From Cafeteria roenbergensis (Eukaryota; Sar; Bigyra; Bicosoecida; Cafeteriaceae), in assembly GCA_008330645.1 (NCBI GenBank), contig VLTN01000072.1, positions 62,001-126,000 on the forward strand: a stretch of 64,000 nt of DNA, in the 5' to 3' direction. The translations under genes and the position numbers were made by a program. The notes under the pieces were generated by a model. The model did not search any database and was not told the origin of the DNA. It saw only the letters and a list, made by a program, of their open reading frames with translations. Positions 1-10,924 of this stretch are shown in pieces. Numbering within the stretch: the first letter of the stretch is position 1; every line of letters starts with the position of its first letter.

Positions 1-57
1 CCCCCCTCCCCGCCCGTGCCCACCACTGCAGCGGGCCGCGCTGGCCTCGCTGGCACA

Positions 58-2756
58 ATGAGCGCGACATCGCTTGCAACGCGGGCAGCCGTGCGCCTGG
101 ATGCCGCTGGAAACATGGAGGTCGACGGCGTGGCTTTTTTGGGCAACATTGGGCGTGGATCGTACGGCGAGGTCGTTGTCGGCCGGGACTCCAAGAATGA
201 CGGCCAGCTCGTGGTGAGCCCCGAGAGGCGCGGAAGCGGGGGCGCTCGGCCTGGGAAGCGGCGCCTTCGGGGCGCTGCGGCTGGGAGGTAGCGCCAGACT
301 TGCCGTTCCGCGCACCGCGGCCCGGCTGCGGCTGCGGCAGAATCGTGAAGGGTCGGCGTCCCGCGCCCCCGCAACAGAGGCCTTGGCAGCGCGCCTCAGC
401 AGCCCTACCCGGTTTGGCCTGGCCATTTGTTGGCTCGGCTGGTTGTGCGTGCGCGGGCCTGCCCGACTTGCGAGCCCGCGATTCGGCTGCAACCCGCTTT
501 GCCTGTCGCGCAGGCCATCAAGTGCATGTCCCGCACCCAGCTGGCCAAGGCCGCGGCGGGAACGGGGTTTAGGAAGCGAGCGCCGCGCGCCGCGGTGGCC
601 GAGTCCCTCGCCCTCTCCGTCCTGGGCAGCGCTTGCAAACAAATCCCGACGCTGTTCCGCACGATCGAGGATCCGCGCGTCGACGACATTTTCTTCGGTG
701 CGACCGCCCGCGCGTCGCGACGCCCTCAGCCACGCTTCGCGCTCGGCAGCCCTTCTGGGTCCGCGGCGAAGTGCTGCGGCCTCTGGTCCGGCCCCGCTCA
801 GCCTGCGCGTGACGAGCCGCAACCTCCGCCTCCCCAGCTCCCCGCGCCGACGAATCCCGCGACTGTCCCCCCCTCCCCCCAATCGCCGCCTCCCACCACG
901 CCGCAGTGATGGAGCTGGCCGACGCCGGCGCGTGCATGACCCTCCACCCCAGCGGGGGCGCGTTCACCTCTCGCTGCGGGACGCGAATCATTGAGTCGGA
1001 GTGCGCGCCGGCCGCCGACGCCGGCGGCCGCGACCCGCCTAGCCCAGTGAAGCTTCGCGTCTTCGACGAGGCCGACGTCGCGCACATCGCTGCGGACGTC
1101 CTCGCCGCGCTCAACGCAGCCCACTCGTGCGGGTTCGCCCACCGCGACGTGTCGCCCGCGAACATCCTCCTCCGGTCCGACGGGACGGCGATGCTGGCCG
1201 ACTTTGGCGTGTGCGCCAGCGCTCGGGTGGACATCACCAAGGCCGCAGAGGAGGCGGCGGCAGACGTGGATATCGATTGCGACGAGGCAGAGGACGAGGG
1301 CGCCGAGGCGGCGGGCGACGCCTCCCCCCTGCCCATCGCAGCGAGCGGCGCCGCCCCGGGCGGCGCGTCTTCGGGCACCAGAAAAGATCGGTTCGGACCC
1401 TTCCCACCAAAGCCGGGAACCAAGCCCCCGCTTCCAGAGACACCCGCGGGCGCGGCTTGGGGCCGCGGACGGGCGAGCAGCGCCACCGCAGCGGCAGTGC
1501 ACGCGGCAGCAGCTGCAGCAGGCGCCGGCCCTGCTTCCGGGGAGGGCAGCGCCGCCCCCGGAGCGTCTGCAGGGGAGGCCGCCGATGCGTCGGGCGCGGC
1601 AGAGGCAGCGAGCGCCTACGAGCCCGTGTGGGTGACGGACATGGCAGGTCCGTTTGCCTTCCAGCCGCCGGAGGCATGCGGGGCGGCTCCCAGCGCAGCC
1701 TGCGCCGACGGCGACCACAGCGCTGCCGACGCCGCCGCCGCCACTGCCGCCGCCTCAGGCGCCGGTGCTAGCGGTGAAGCCGCCGCCGCCGCCGACGACG
1801 ACGACGACAAGCGCCTCGTTGGCGGAGCAACTCAGTCCGCTCGGCCGGAGGGTGCCCACGACGCAAAGGCGGCCGACATGTGGATGCTGGGGTGCGCGCT
1901 TCACTGCCTGCTCACTGGGCGACAGCCCTTTGCGTCGCCGCTCGACGGGCCGGTGGCCACGTTTGACGCAATTGCCGCCCTGGCAGCCGAGGGTGCAGCG
2001 CCGTACGCTGCTCCTGAGGGCGTCGGAGCGGATACCGCGGCGTTCCTGGCTGCGCTGCTGCAGCCGGACCCGCGGAGGCGGCCGACCCCCGCTGCAGCGG
2101 CAGCCATGCCCTTTGTCGCGGCGGGCGCCTCCACTCCCCGCCGTGTCGTGGAGCCCGTTGACGTCGCCTCGCTCCCTCCGGTTGCGTCCGCCACGCTGGC
2201 GTACCTCAAGAGCCAGCGCGCCCTCGGCGGCGACTCGGGGCGCGGTGGCAGCATGCGTGTGAGGCGCGACTCGACGCCCATGCCCCCCCCGGACTTGCCG
2301 CCTGAGGGCGAAGAGGACGACGAGGACGGTCCGCCGCGTGCGGTTGACGCCGACGAGCCCTTGTGGGAGGGCTGGCTGCAGAAGCGCGGGCGCATTCGCA
2401 AGAGCTGGCAGCCCCGCTACTTCTTCATCAAGTTCAGGCGAGTGTACTACTTCAAGGCGGCACCGCCCCCGGGGCGGCCCCTCGACGGCTTCACGCCTCA
2501 GGAGCTGGAGCGCGCAGCGACGGGCTCCATGTCCCTCGTGGACGTCCAAGATGTGGGCCGATGCCCCAAGCCGGGGAAGCCCCTGCGCTTCAGCGTGACG
2601 GCCGGCGGAAGGACTCTCTTCCTCATGCCAGTTGACCACGGGGCCGACGCCGGTGCGCAAGGCGAAGTGGTGATGCAGCGGTGGATGCTTGCGTTCGATA
2701 GCCTGCGCGAGGACGATGATTCCTCCGACGACGGCGAGGGCGTGGAGGTGGCCTAA
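58..2756 (+). CDS. Protein kinase with C-terminal PH domain
   Basis: Three exons: 58-213, 514-697, 907-2756 (729 residues). Exon 1 carries the glycine-rich ATP loop (GRGSYGEVVVG, about residues 31-41). The first splice restores the VAIK strand with the ATP-binding Lys near residue 55, and the second joins DDIFF to the hinge VMELADAG; both joins keep frame, which supports the model. HRDVSPANILL (about 192) is the catalytic loop and DFG lies at about 212-214. The usual APE reads PPE and lies about 150 residues downstream, so the activation segment holds a large Ala/acidic insert; a second insert with a short Asp run follows. A PH domain starts at WEGWLQKRG (about 600) and ends near 717. The kinase-then-PH order recalls PDK1, but the kinase core does not clearly match it, so I leave the class open. 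A second in-frame ATG at 115 could be the start. PH domains usually bind phosphoinositides or proteins at membranes. Confidence 0.85.
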
Positions 2757-3034
2757 TGCGCGCGGCTCGGGCATGGGCCCCTTGCGCACTGCGTTGAAGG
2801 GCAAAAGTGCTGCCCCGGCGAGGCACGAGCGCACGCCCCAACTTGCAATGGCAATGAGTTTGATTGTGTCGTCATGTGATTGATTGTCAGGCGCCGCACT
2901 GGGCGCACCTGTTGCGTTTCCCGCGGAACCTGGGAAGTACATTTGCCCTTTCGCGGGTGCGGGCCGCGTGGAGCGAGGCTGCTGCGCCCGCTGAAATCGC
3001 TCGCGATTGCAAGACACGCACGCTGACGCACCAG

Positions 3035-6000
3035 TCAGTCCAGCGCATCCACGGCACTGCCAGGCTGCTCGGGCGCCCCTCGCCGAGACGCCCCGCCGCC
3101 CCTTGCGCCAGCGCGCGAGGAGCTGCCCGTGGCACTGCCAATGTTGTACCGCTGCCGCTGGAAGGTCCGCCAGTCGGCTGACGCGAGCGGGCGCCGCTGC
3201 GCTGCCAGGTCTCCGAAGGCACGCGCTCCCGGCCCCGCGCCTCGCGAGTCGGCCGCAGAGCGCTGGAACCGCGGGTCAAACGAAGTGACTCGCAGGTACA
3301 CAGCGTCCGCGATGTCGGGGCGAGTTGCGATCCAGTGCTCGAGGGCGGCCTCGACTGCTGCAGCCGCCTTGTGGGGCGGGATGCCGCCAGCCACCTCTTG
3401 CGCCCGCCGCCCCGCCAGTGTGACGCCCCCCTCGGGCTTGATGGGGTACGCTGAGGCCAGGCTTCGCTCCAGCTCCAGGCGCGGCATCTTCACCAGCTGC
3501 CCGATTCGCGTGAACCCTCCCCGGCCGAGAGCCCGAACCCAAGGCCGCGCCATGGCCTCCGCCACCGCAAGCCGCTCGCGCACCAGCATTCGCTGCTTCT
3601 GGGCGGCAGCGGCCTCGGCCTCTGCCACCCTTGCCGCGTGGTCGGCCGCCTCGTCGCCCGAGGGGAGCCGGGAGCCTGCGCCCCCCGCCCTGGCCAGCAC
3701 GCCGGCCGCCGCGGCCGCCTCGTACGCCACTAGCTGCCGCAAGAAGAGGTCGTATGGCACCACCACCTTGGCCCGCTCCGCCTCGCTGCGGTTTCGCCCT
3801 GCCCTGTAGTCCACCATCTGGGTGAGCGTGGGCATGGGGAGCGGCATGCGCAGCGCAGCCTGCAGGCAGGCTGGGTCCACGGGCGCCTCGAGCGAATCCA
3901 CGGCTGAGAGCGTGTTGACCGACGCGTGAAGGCGGTTGAGCATCGAAACCATGGTGCCCTCGATCTCCCCAGCTGAGATGGATTCGCCAGCCATGGGCGT
4001 CGCCGAGGTGCCCACCAGCCGGGACGCCTCGGCCAGCGCTTGGCCCACGCTCGGCGCATCGCCGCCGCGGTCGCCGGAGCCGGAGCTCGAGACACCGGCA
4101 GCCGCGTCCCCTCGGCGCAAGGCAGCCAGCGCCCGCTGCGTGGCCTCCGCCGCGATGGCCCGGGCCTTGCCCCGCTCCGCCGCCAGCTCCACCCGCCTGC
4201 GGTCCCGCCGGGAGTGGTCTTGCGCCGCGCGCCGAATGCCCTGCGCCGTCAGCGCCTCGTCCCGCTCCAGCACCTCGAAGCCAGCCGGCAGCTCGATTTC
4301 ATCCGCCCCAAGCCGCGTGCCGGTCTGGTCGCGGTCGGCCCCAAACGACGATGCGCCCCTGCCGCGCGACTGCGGACCCGCGCGGGCCCCGTGTGGGGCC
4401 GCCTTTCCGGCCCCGGCCGCCGCCGCCGCCGCCACCGCCCTTCCTGCCCGCGTGTACGCTGCTGGCACGGTGCCCGAGGGGTTCGAAGGCGTCAGCAGCG
4501 TGGCGCCGCTCCGCGCCTTGGCTCGCATCGCGGCGTCCCCACGGTCGTCCTCGGCAGCGTACTCCGTGGCTTCGCCGTACTGCCCGAACAGACCCGTCTC
4601 CGCGTAGATGACGCTGGCCGCGGCGCCAGTGCGGCCCGCGCCCCACCTGGTCATGGCAGCGCCGTCACCCGCCTTGCGCTCCTCCGCGCCGCCCTGGCCC
4701 GCTATACCGTGCACCGGAACCGCAACGGGCGCCCCCGCGGCAGAGCTCCTGGTCACGAAGAGCGCAGCTGGAGCGCCCGCCGCCTTCCTGCCAGCCCTGC
4801 CGCGAAGGGCGGGACGCTTCGCGGCCAGCAGGCCCGAGCCGGGCGTGCCTGCCGCGGCGGCCGACCAGTACGGCAGCGTTGACGACGACGCCTCAGGCGG
4901 CGCACCGAGGCCCGCCGCACCAATCCCGCTCCCCTCCTCCTCCTCCTCCTCCTCCTCCTCCTCCTCATCCTCCTCCTCGTGCTCGCGCTCGTGCGGGCTG
5001 CCATCCGACGAGTCCCGGGATCGGCGGCGCCCGCCGGTGCCGCTCGCGTGGGCCGACCCCCGATCCGCAGCCCTTCCCGGCCGCTGCGGCTTCCTCCGGC
5101 GGGCGCCGCCACGCCTGATCGCCAGCTCCCCCGACGCTGCCCCGGCCGCAGCTCCGAACGGCCTGTCCGCTCCCGCAACTGCCGCCTCCGTCCCAGCGCC
5201 CCCAACCGCAGCTCGCCCCGGCCCGAACAGCGGGGGCGGCATTGGCGCCGCGCGGCTGGCAAACTTGGCCCGCACCGCCGAGGGCGTGACCATCTGCTCT
5301 GCGACGGCCATCACGCGCACCAGGCGGTGGATGGCCCCCACCAGCACGGGGTCAATTCCGGACCCTTCCAGGTCCACAGTCAGCACGTCCCTGACGCAAC
5401 GGACACCCTGCCTGTGCAGAGCCGCCACAGCGGGGGCGGCAATCTTCCTGGCTTCGTTCTCCCAGCGCACTTTGAGGAGGGAGGGCGGGAGGTCGGCGAA
5501 GACGCGCGCCGCCTCCTCGCCGGTGCCTGTGCGGTCAAAATCTGCCGCGATGCGAACGCGGCTGCCGGGCCGGCGGTGCGGCGGCGCTGCGGCCGCTCCC
5601 ATGAGCGAGCCCCTGGCAGCTGCTGCCTCTGCAGCTTGCGCGGTTTCGCGGGAAAGGGGCACTCCGTTGTCCGCGCACCACGTGAGCACGCCCGAGGGGA
5701 TGGGGACCACGCGAAGCGCGGCGTGCAGGACGAGCGCGTCGTAGGGCCCGTCCAGGCCGCGAACGTCGCGGAGGAGGGACAGGGCGGGGGGGCGCCCCAT
5801 GGAGCGGCTGGCGAGGAGGTCCTCGAGCGATGCGGCGTCGCCCCGCGATGCGGCGGATGTCTCCCCGTTGCCCTGCGGGCCGCCGCCTTCCGCGCCAGGA
5901 GCAGCAGGGCCGAACGGAACGATCGCCATCGTGTTGCCGCCGGGTGTCGCGGCGGGGCCGGCGCCTGCCCCTGCGGCAAGCCGAGGCGTCGTGACCCCGT

Positions 6001-9000
6001 TGCCCGCGTCGCGCGCGGCGCCAGAGTCCCCGTCGCCTCCGTCGGCATCCCCGCCGGTTTGCGTGGGTGCGGAGGCGTCTCCCTGAAGGATGAGCGCGCT
6101 CTTCAGCCTGAGCGACTCGACCGCCGAGCGACGCGTCGCCTCGAGGGAGCGGGTTGCTCCTTCAGGCCCGCCCCACAGACTCTCCCCCGCGTGAAGCGAC
6201 GCTGCTGTTGACTGCGGCGGGGGCGCCACGGACCCGTCGGAAAAGCGAAACTTGCTGTTCGACGCCGTCGTTGAGCCGGCGCCGCCAGGCGGCCCCTCGC
6301 CGCCTCCGCCGCCGCCAACGCCGCGGCTTGACGAGGACCCGGGCCTGGCGCCGACTGCGCTGTCGCCCGCACTCGCACCCTGGCCTGCGGGCGGCGAGAG
6401 CAGCGTGAGCGGGGGCAGCGTCCCGGCGGAACGCAGAGCGGTGGGAAGCTCCGTGCTTGCTCCCTGCAGGGCCGCGCCCCCGCTGAGAGTGGGGGGCTGG
6501 AAGCCCTCCCCCGGCGCCGGCGAGGCGCTCCCGCCGGCGCTGCCGCCCCTGCGCCTGGACTGCCCCGCGGTCCCGGCCGGCGGCGACCCTCTGGACACCG
6601 AGCGCGCGGGGGGCGCCCCGTGACCCGCGCGGCGGGTGGGCGTGCGAGTGCGTCTGGACCCGCTGCTGGCGTCGCTTGCACGCGGTCGATGGTCCCCGCT
6701 GCCCCGGCCAGACGATCCGCTGCGAGCCGCCCCGCGCCCGCCAGCGCCCGCGGCCCTGGCCGGGGAGGGCGCGACGGCCGAGGGCAGGACGAAGCCGGCG
6801 CTGCGAGCCGCGTCGTCCTCGGCGGCGGATTGCCAACGGGAGTCGGTGCCGCTGCCCGCGGGGGGCAGGTCGGGGAGCGAGAGCGACGCAGCGGCCGCCG
6901 GCGCGTTGCGGCCGTGGCGTCGACCGGCCTTACCCGCGCCGCGTGACCCTCTCGACAGCTGTCGGAGCGACGCTGAGGCCGACCCGGTGGTCTGGATAAA
7001 CGCGTCCGGGTCGGCGCCGGGCGGGAGACCCAAGCCTTCTCTGGCTCTGCCGCGACGCGTCCGCTCTGCCAGAAAGCTGGATGACGTGTCGTCCAGCAGG
7101 AAGTGCTGACCGGGGGTTCTGGAGCGGCCGCCCGGACCTGCCGCCGCGGAGCGGAGCGAGGCCCGCCCTGCCGAGCCGAACGGCGGCGACGACGACCGGC
7201 CGCCCCGGCGGCCGCCCACAGCGCCGTGTCCGGCCCCGCTTGGCGCGTCCGCGGCGGAGCGGGGCGCAAGCGGCAGCAGCGCGCTCCCGGTCAGGGCCAT
7301 GGCGGCGGACAGAGTCCCGGTGCCGCCGCCGGCACCGAGAAACCGCCGGGAGGACTCCGCGCCAGGGCCCGGGACCCCGTCGCCGCCCTGTCCCGCACGC
7401 AGGTACATCCTCTCCATAAGCGCCAGTCGCAGGTCCTCCTCGCCCAGCGTGACGTCGCCGCCCGGCCGCCGCAGCAGCGACGCACTCTGGGCGCTCCGCC
7501 CCCCGTCTACGCCGCTGAGCGGCGCCGGCAGCGCCCTCGTCCGGCGCGTGCCGCCGCTGCCGCTGCCGCTGCGGCCGCCGCCCGCCCCGCCGCCCCGCAC
7601 CGCCATCCACTCGTCCCAGTCCCTCGCCTCCTGGCCTTCGCGCAGCTGGACCATTTGCGCCACAAAGGCCGACGCTTGCCGCTGCTCCTGGTCGCGCTCC
7701 GCGTCGTGCCGCTCGAAGTCGCGCGAAACCGCCGCAAGCAGGCCCCACACGTCGCCACCCGCGAGGAATGCGTTGGCCAGCGCGCGCGCCCGCGGGTGCG
7801 CCACGTAGCCCTGCTGCCGCCGCATGTAGGCCTCCCTGCGGGCGAAGAAGCCCCTCACGATGCGCTGCACCGTCGTGGCCGCGAACTGGCGTTTGGCCTC
7901 CCGCCGCGCCCGGGCTGCCACCAGGCGCGCCTGGCGCCGCTCCGCCCACTCCTCCTTCTCGCGGGCGGCAGCGGCGAAGGTCTCGTGCTTGCGCGCGCGA
8001 GCCAGCCGTCCCTTCCACGCGGCCTGGATTCGCTCCGCCGCCTGGTTCGCCACGCGGAAGTCCTCGAGCTGCCTCACGCGGGCAAACCAGAGGCGCGTTC
8101 GGTGGCCCCGTGCGAGCGCCTGGATCGCAGTTGCGGCGAGGTGGCGGCGCCTCGCGATGGCCCGCGGGACGGTGTAGCGGCGCGCGACGTAGCCCCAGTA
8201 TGCTGCCTGAATGGCCACTGCCGCGGCCTGCATCGTGAGGAAGTAGCGCCTCTCTGCGGCGCGCAGGCGGCCCAGGCGGCCCCTCGCGATGCGGACGATG
8301 GCGGCGCCGGCCACCTCCTGCCGCTTGGCCGTGATGGCGGCGTGGGTGCGACGCAGCGCGCGCACGCCGGCCATGCACTCCTGCACGATCGGCGGCACCG
8401 TGGCGAGCACCTGGTGGATGCGAACGCGCTGCGGGTGGCCGTGGATCAGCGCCGTGTCGAAGAACACGTCCTCGCCAGCGCCCAGCGCTAGCTCGAGCGG
8501 GTCGTTGGCCTGCGACGGCCGGGTGGCCCAGGGGGAACACACAGGGGCAGCGAGGAGCTGGCTGGGGAACGCCGGGCCAGACAGGGAGTCCCTCAGGTGC
8601 ACGGTCGAGCAGCAGGACCAGTGGCCTGGAACGCCAGCGACGCTTGCCAAGCTCGCGCGCCCTCACGCGCCCCATTCCCCCCGGCGCCTCGGCGGGGACG
8701 CAGGGAGGGGGGCGAAGGGTGCGGGCACCAAGCCGAGTCTCACTTGAAGCAGCAGCGAGTTGAGCTGCTCGAGCCGCGACTCCGCGTTGCGAAAATCGTG
8801 GTCGACGGCCTTGAAGGCATCCTGCAGCGCCCACAGCTGCCGCCGCAGCGTGCGCATGGGCTGGGACAGAGTCTCCGCGTGGTATGGCATGAGCTCCGCG
8901 GACCGAACGAGCCACCGGATCTGGTTGGGCTTGCCCTCGTGCACGATGAGGGCGCGGCTGAAGCGCGCATCCCCCTCTGTGTAATTGCCCGCTGCGCCGC

Positions 9001-9347
9001 CCCAGCTCAGCGGGACACCCGTCGGCTCGTCCGTCTCGTCATCTGCAACACGACCGAGGATCGCACCGGCACGAGGGGCGGGCGCTTGGTGACAACTGTC
9101 GCTCGTGGCTCCCGCCAGCTCGCGGGCGGCTAGCGGAGCGTTGCGCCGCGTTTCCGGGCTTGCGGCCGTGCCGGCCCTCCCAGGGAGCAGCCAGCGAAGC
9201 CCAAGGCACACCCCGGCCTCCCTACAGTCGCACACTGCCCTCCTCCACGCCGCTCAGGCAGCAGGCCTCACTCTGGAAGTACACATCGAACGGCGGGAGC
9301 CGCGAGTCGGCCGGGAGCTTGCGCCGCTTGGGCGTCGAGGCCGCCAT
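3035..9347 (-). CDS. Large IQ-motif (calmodulin-binding) protein
   Basis: Exons on the minus strand: 9347-9236, 9042-8744, 8509-3035 (1961 residues). The second splice is secure (phase 0, GTGAGA/CAG). The first, joining a Lys/Arg-rich N-terminus (MAASTPKRRKL) to DETDEPTG, is my best phase-consistent choice and uses a weaker GTGTGC donor. After a helical N-terminal region come about five tandem IQ motifs (IQxxxRG style, about residues 200-375, such as AIQAAYWGYVARR and VQRIVRGFFARR), the classic docking sites for calmodulin or myosin-type light chains. The remaining ~1500 residues are mostly low-complexity, rich in Gly, Ala, Ser, Pro and Arg, with a poly-Glu run encoded at about 4934-4980. Short helical Ala/Arg-rich stretches near the C-terminus look more ordered. 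No myosin motor or other enzyme domain is visible. A cytoskeletal or ciliary calcium-regulated scaffold is a guess only. Confidence 0.8.
4934..4980. repeat. CTC trinucleotide run (poly-Glu coding)
   Basis: Nearly perfect (CTC)n with one interruption, read on the minus strand as a glutamate run inside the IQ-motif protein. Confidence 0.9.
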
Positions 9348-9965
9348 TGGCCCCGAGGCGCTCACTGCCGCCACCCGAAGGCACCCCTCCGATGCGCGCG
9401 CAGCTTGACTGGCCCCAGGTGCCGCGGCGCCTCGACGGTCGCCCAGGGGCGCTGCGATGCTGGGAGCCCATTTGCCGAGAGTCTGGGCTCTGCCGGTGGT
9501 TGCAACCACAGCAGCGCGTGGGCGCCCGGGCCGCTGCACGCGCGACCGAAGTCGCTCTCCTCCTGCCCCCCGGGTTTGTGAGCCTCAAAACTGGTGCATG
9601 CTGCGGAGGTGACCGGGGCTGCGGTTCGCCCAGGCGCAGTTTCTGTGCCGCACATGCTTGGTGCTGCTGCTCTGGAGCAGTGCAGCGACCCGGCAAGGCG
9701 TGAATCGTTGCTTGCCGCCCAGCCAGTCAGGGACTTGGTCTCAGCATGTGTGTGTGGCCACGGCGGCCGGCGAGCGGGCTTGCGAGCCGGACGCAACTCG
9801 GCGCTCAGCCGGCAGAGCCGGTTTGCTTGCCCGCGTGCAGAGAAGCGGCGGCCCTGCGCAAAACGCTCGCCGCGCTGGCCCGCGCTGCCAGTCTCAGGCG
9901 ACCCCTCTCGAGGGCACTCGCCGGCTCCCAAGGCAGCTCGGCTGCTCACGAGAGAGGCTTGCTTC
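9348..9965. promoter_or_regulatory. Divergent spacer between IQ protein and bL34m
   Basis: The two coding starts point away from each other, so this 618-base stretch must hold both 5' untranslated regions and promoters. I see no TATA box or other motif I would name, and no conserved reading frame. Confidence 0.4.
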
Positions 9966-10681
9966 ATGGCCGCTGCAATGCTCCGCTCCAGGCTGTCGGC
10001 CTGCGCCGCCAGGGCCGTGACCGCCCGGGCGCCAGCCGCTATGGCGTCGCCCATGCACTCGCTTGCGGGCATTGACGTCGCCACGGTGCTGGCGGCCCCG
10101 GCTCTTCCGGAGCGTGGCCTGCGCGCGGCGTCGGGCGCCGAGCCGCAGGCGCCCCTTCAGGCCCGCCCTGGCTTTGTGCTCCCGCCTGCGGCCGAGCCGG
10201 CCAGCATCGGCGACGACGGTGAGCACCGCACGCGCGACTGCATTGTCTTGCGCCTGGCTTGCTCCTGGCCCCGCGGGCAGGGCCGGGCTCCTCGCCTCGC
10301 CCCCAGCCCGGCCTCGAGCGCGGCCCTGGTCGTCCTCGCGGGCAGTCGCCACAGGCTTGGGTGCCGCACCAGCCGGCGCCCAGTTCTGCCCGCCTCCCCC
10401 CGCTCCTCCCCTCGCCCCCCCGCGCCTCGCTTTCCGCGCAACCCTCCCGCCTGCTTGCAACTGGCCACCCTTGCGCCTGCTATGCCTCCCTGGTCCCGCG
10501 CGCAGGCATGGAGGAGAGCGACGAGCTGAACTTCGGCAGCGACAGCATCGGCAACACCTACCAGCCCAGCGTGAAGCGCCGGAAGCGCCGCTACGGGTAC
10601 CTGCACCGCCTCCGCTCCACGCTCGGCCGCAAGATCGTTAACCGCCGGCGGAGCAAGGGCCGCCGCGACATCGCGGCGTGA
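9966..10681 (+). CDS. MRPL34: Mitochondrial ribosomal protein bL34m
   Basis: Two exons, 9966-10218 and 10506-10681 (142 residues; phase 1, GTGAGC/CAG). The C-terminal ~45 residues are a full bL34 signature: NTYQPSVKRRKRRYGYLHR, then GRKIVNRRRSKGRR, ending in AA. bL34 is a tiny basic large-subunit rRNA-binding protein. Bacterial L34 is about 45 residues, so the ~95-residue extension rich in Ala, Arg and Ser and poor in acids at its start (MAAAMLRSRLSACAARAV) is best read as a mitochondrial presequence plus spacer. A plastid target is possible in principle, but nothing else here suggests a plastid. The intron splits the acidic MEESDEL segment from the presequence. Confidence 0.93.
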
Positions 10682-10924
10682 GCCGCACGCTGGCCAACTC
10701 CCCGCGGGTCCTCACTCCGAACGGGACTGTTTGTCTCCTCGTGTTGCGAGGAAGCATGCGTGTGCAGCGATGTGCGGGGTGCCTGGGGCAACGCTGTGCG
10801 AGCATTCCGGCGCCCGAGGACACGCGAAGGTTCAGGCTGTCCGGGCCGCGATGGCCGCACGCACACAAGCACGACAAGCACAGCAGCCTCTTGAAAGGCC
10901 GGATAGCAGTCACAGTGCGCATCG

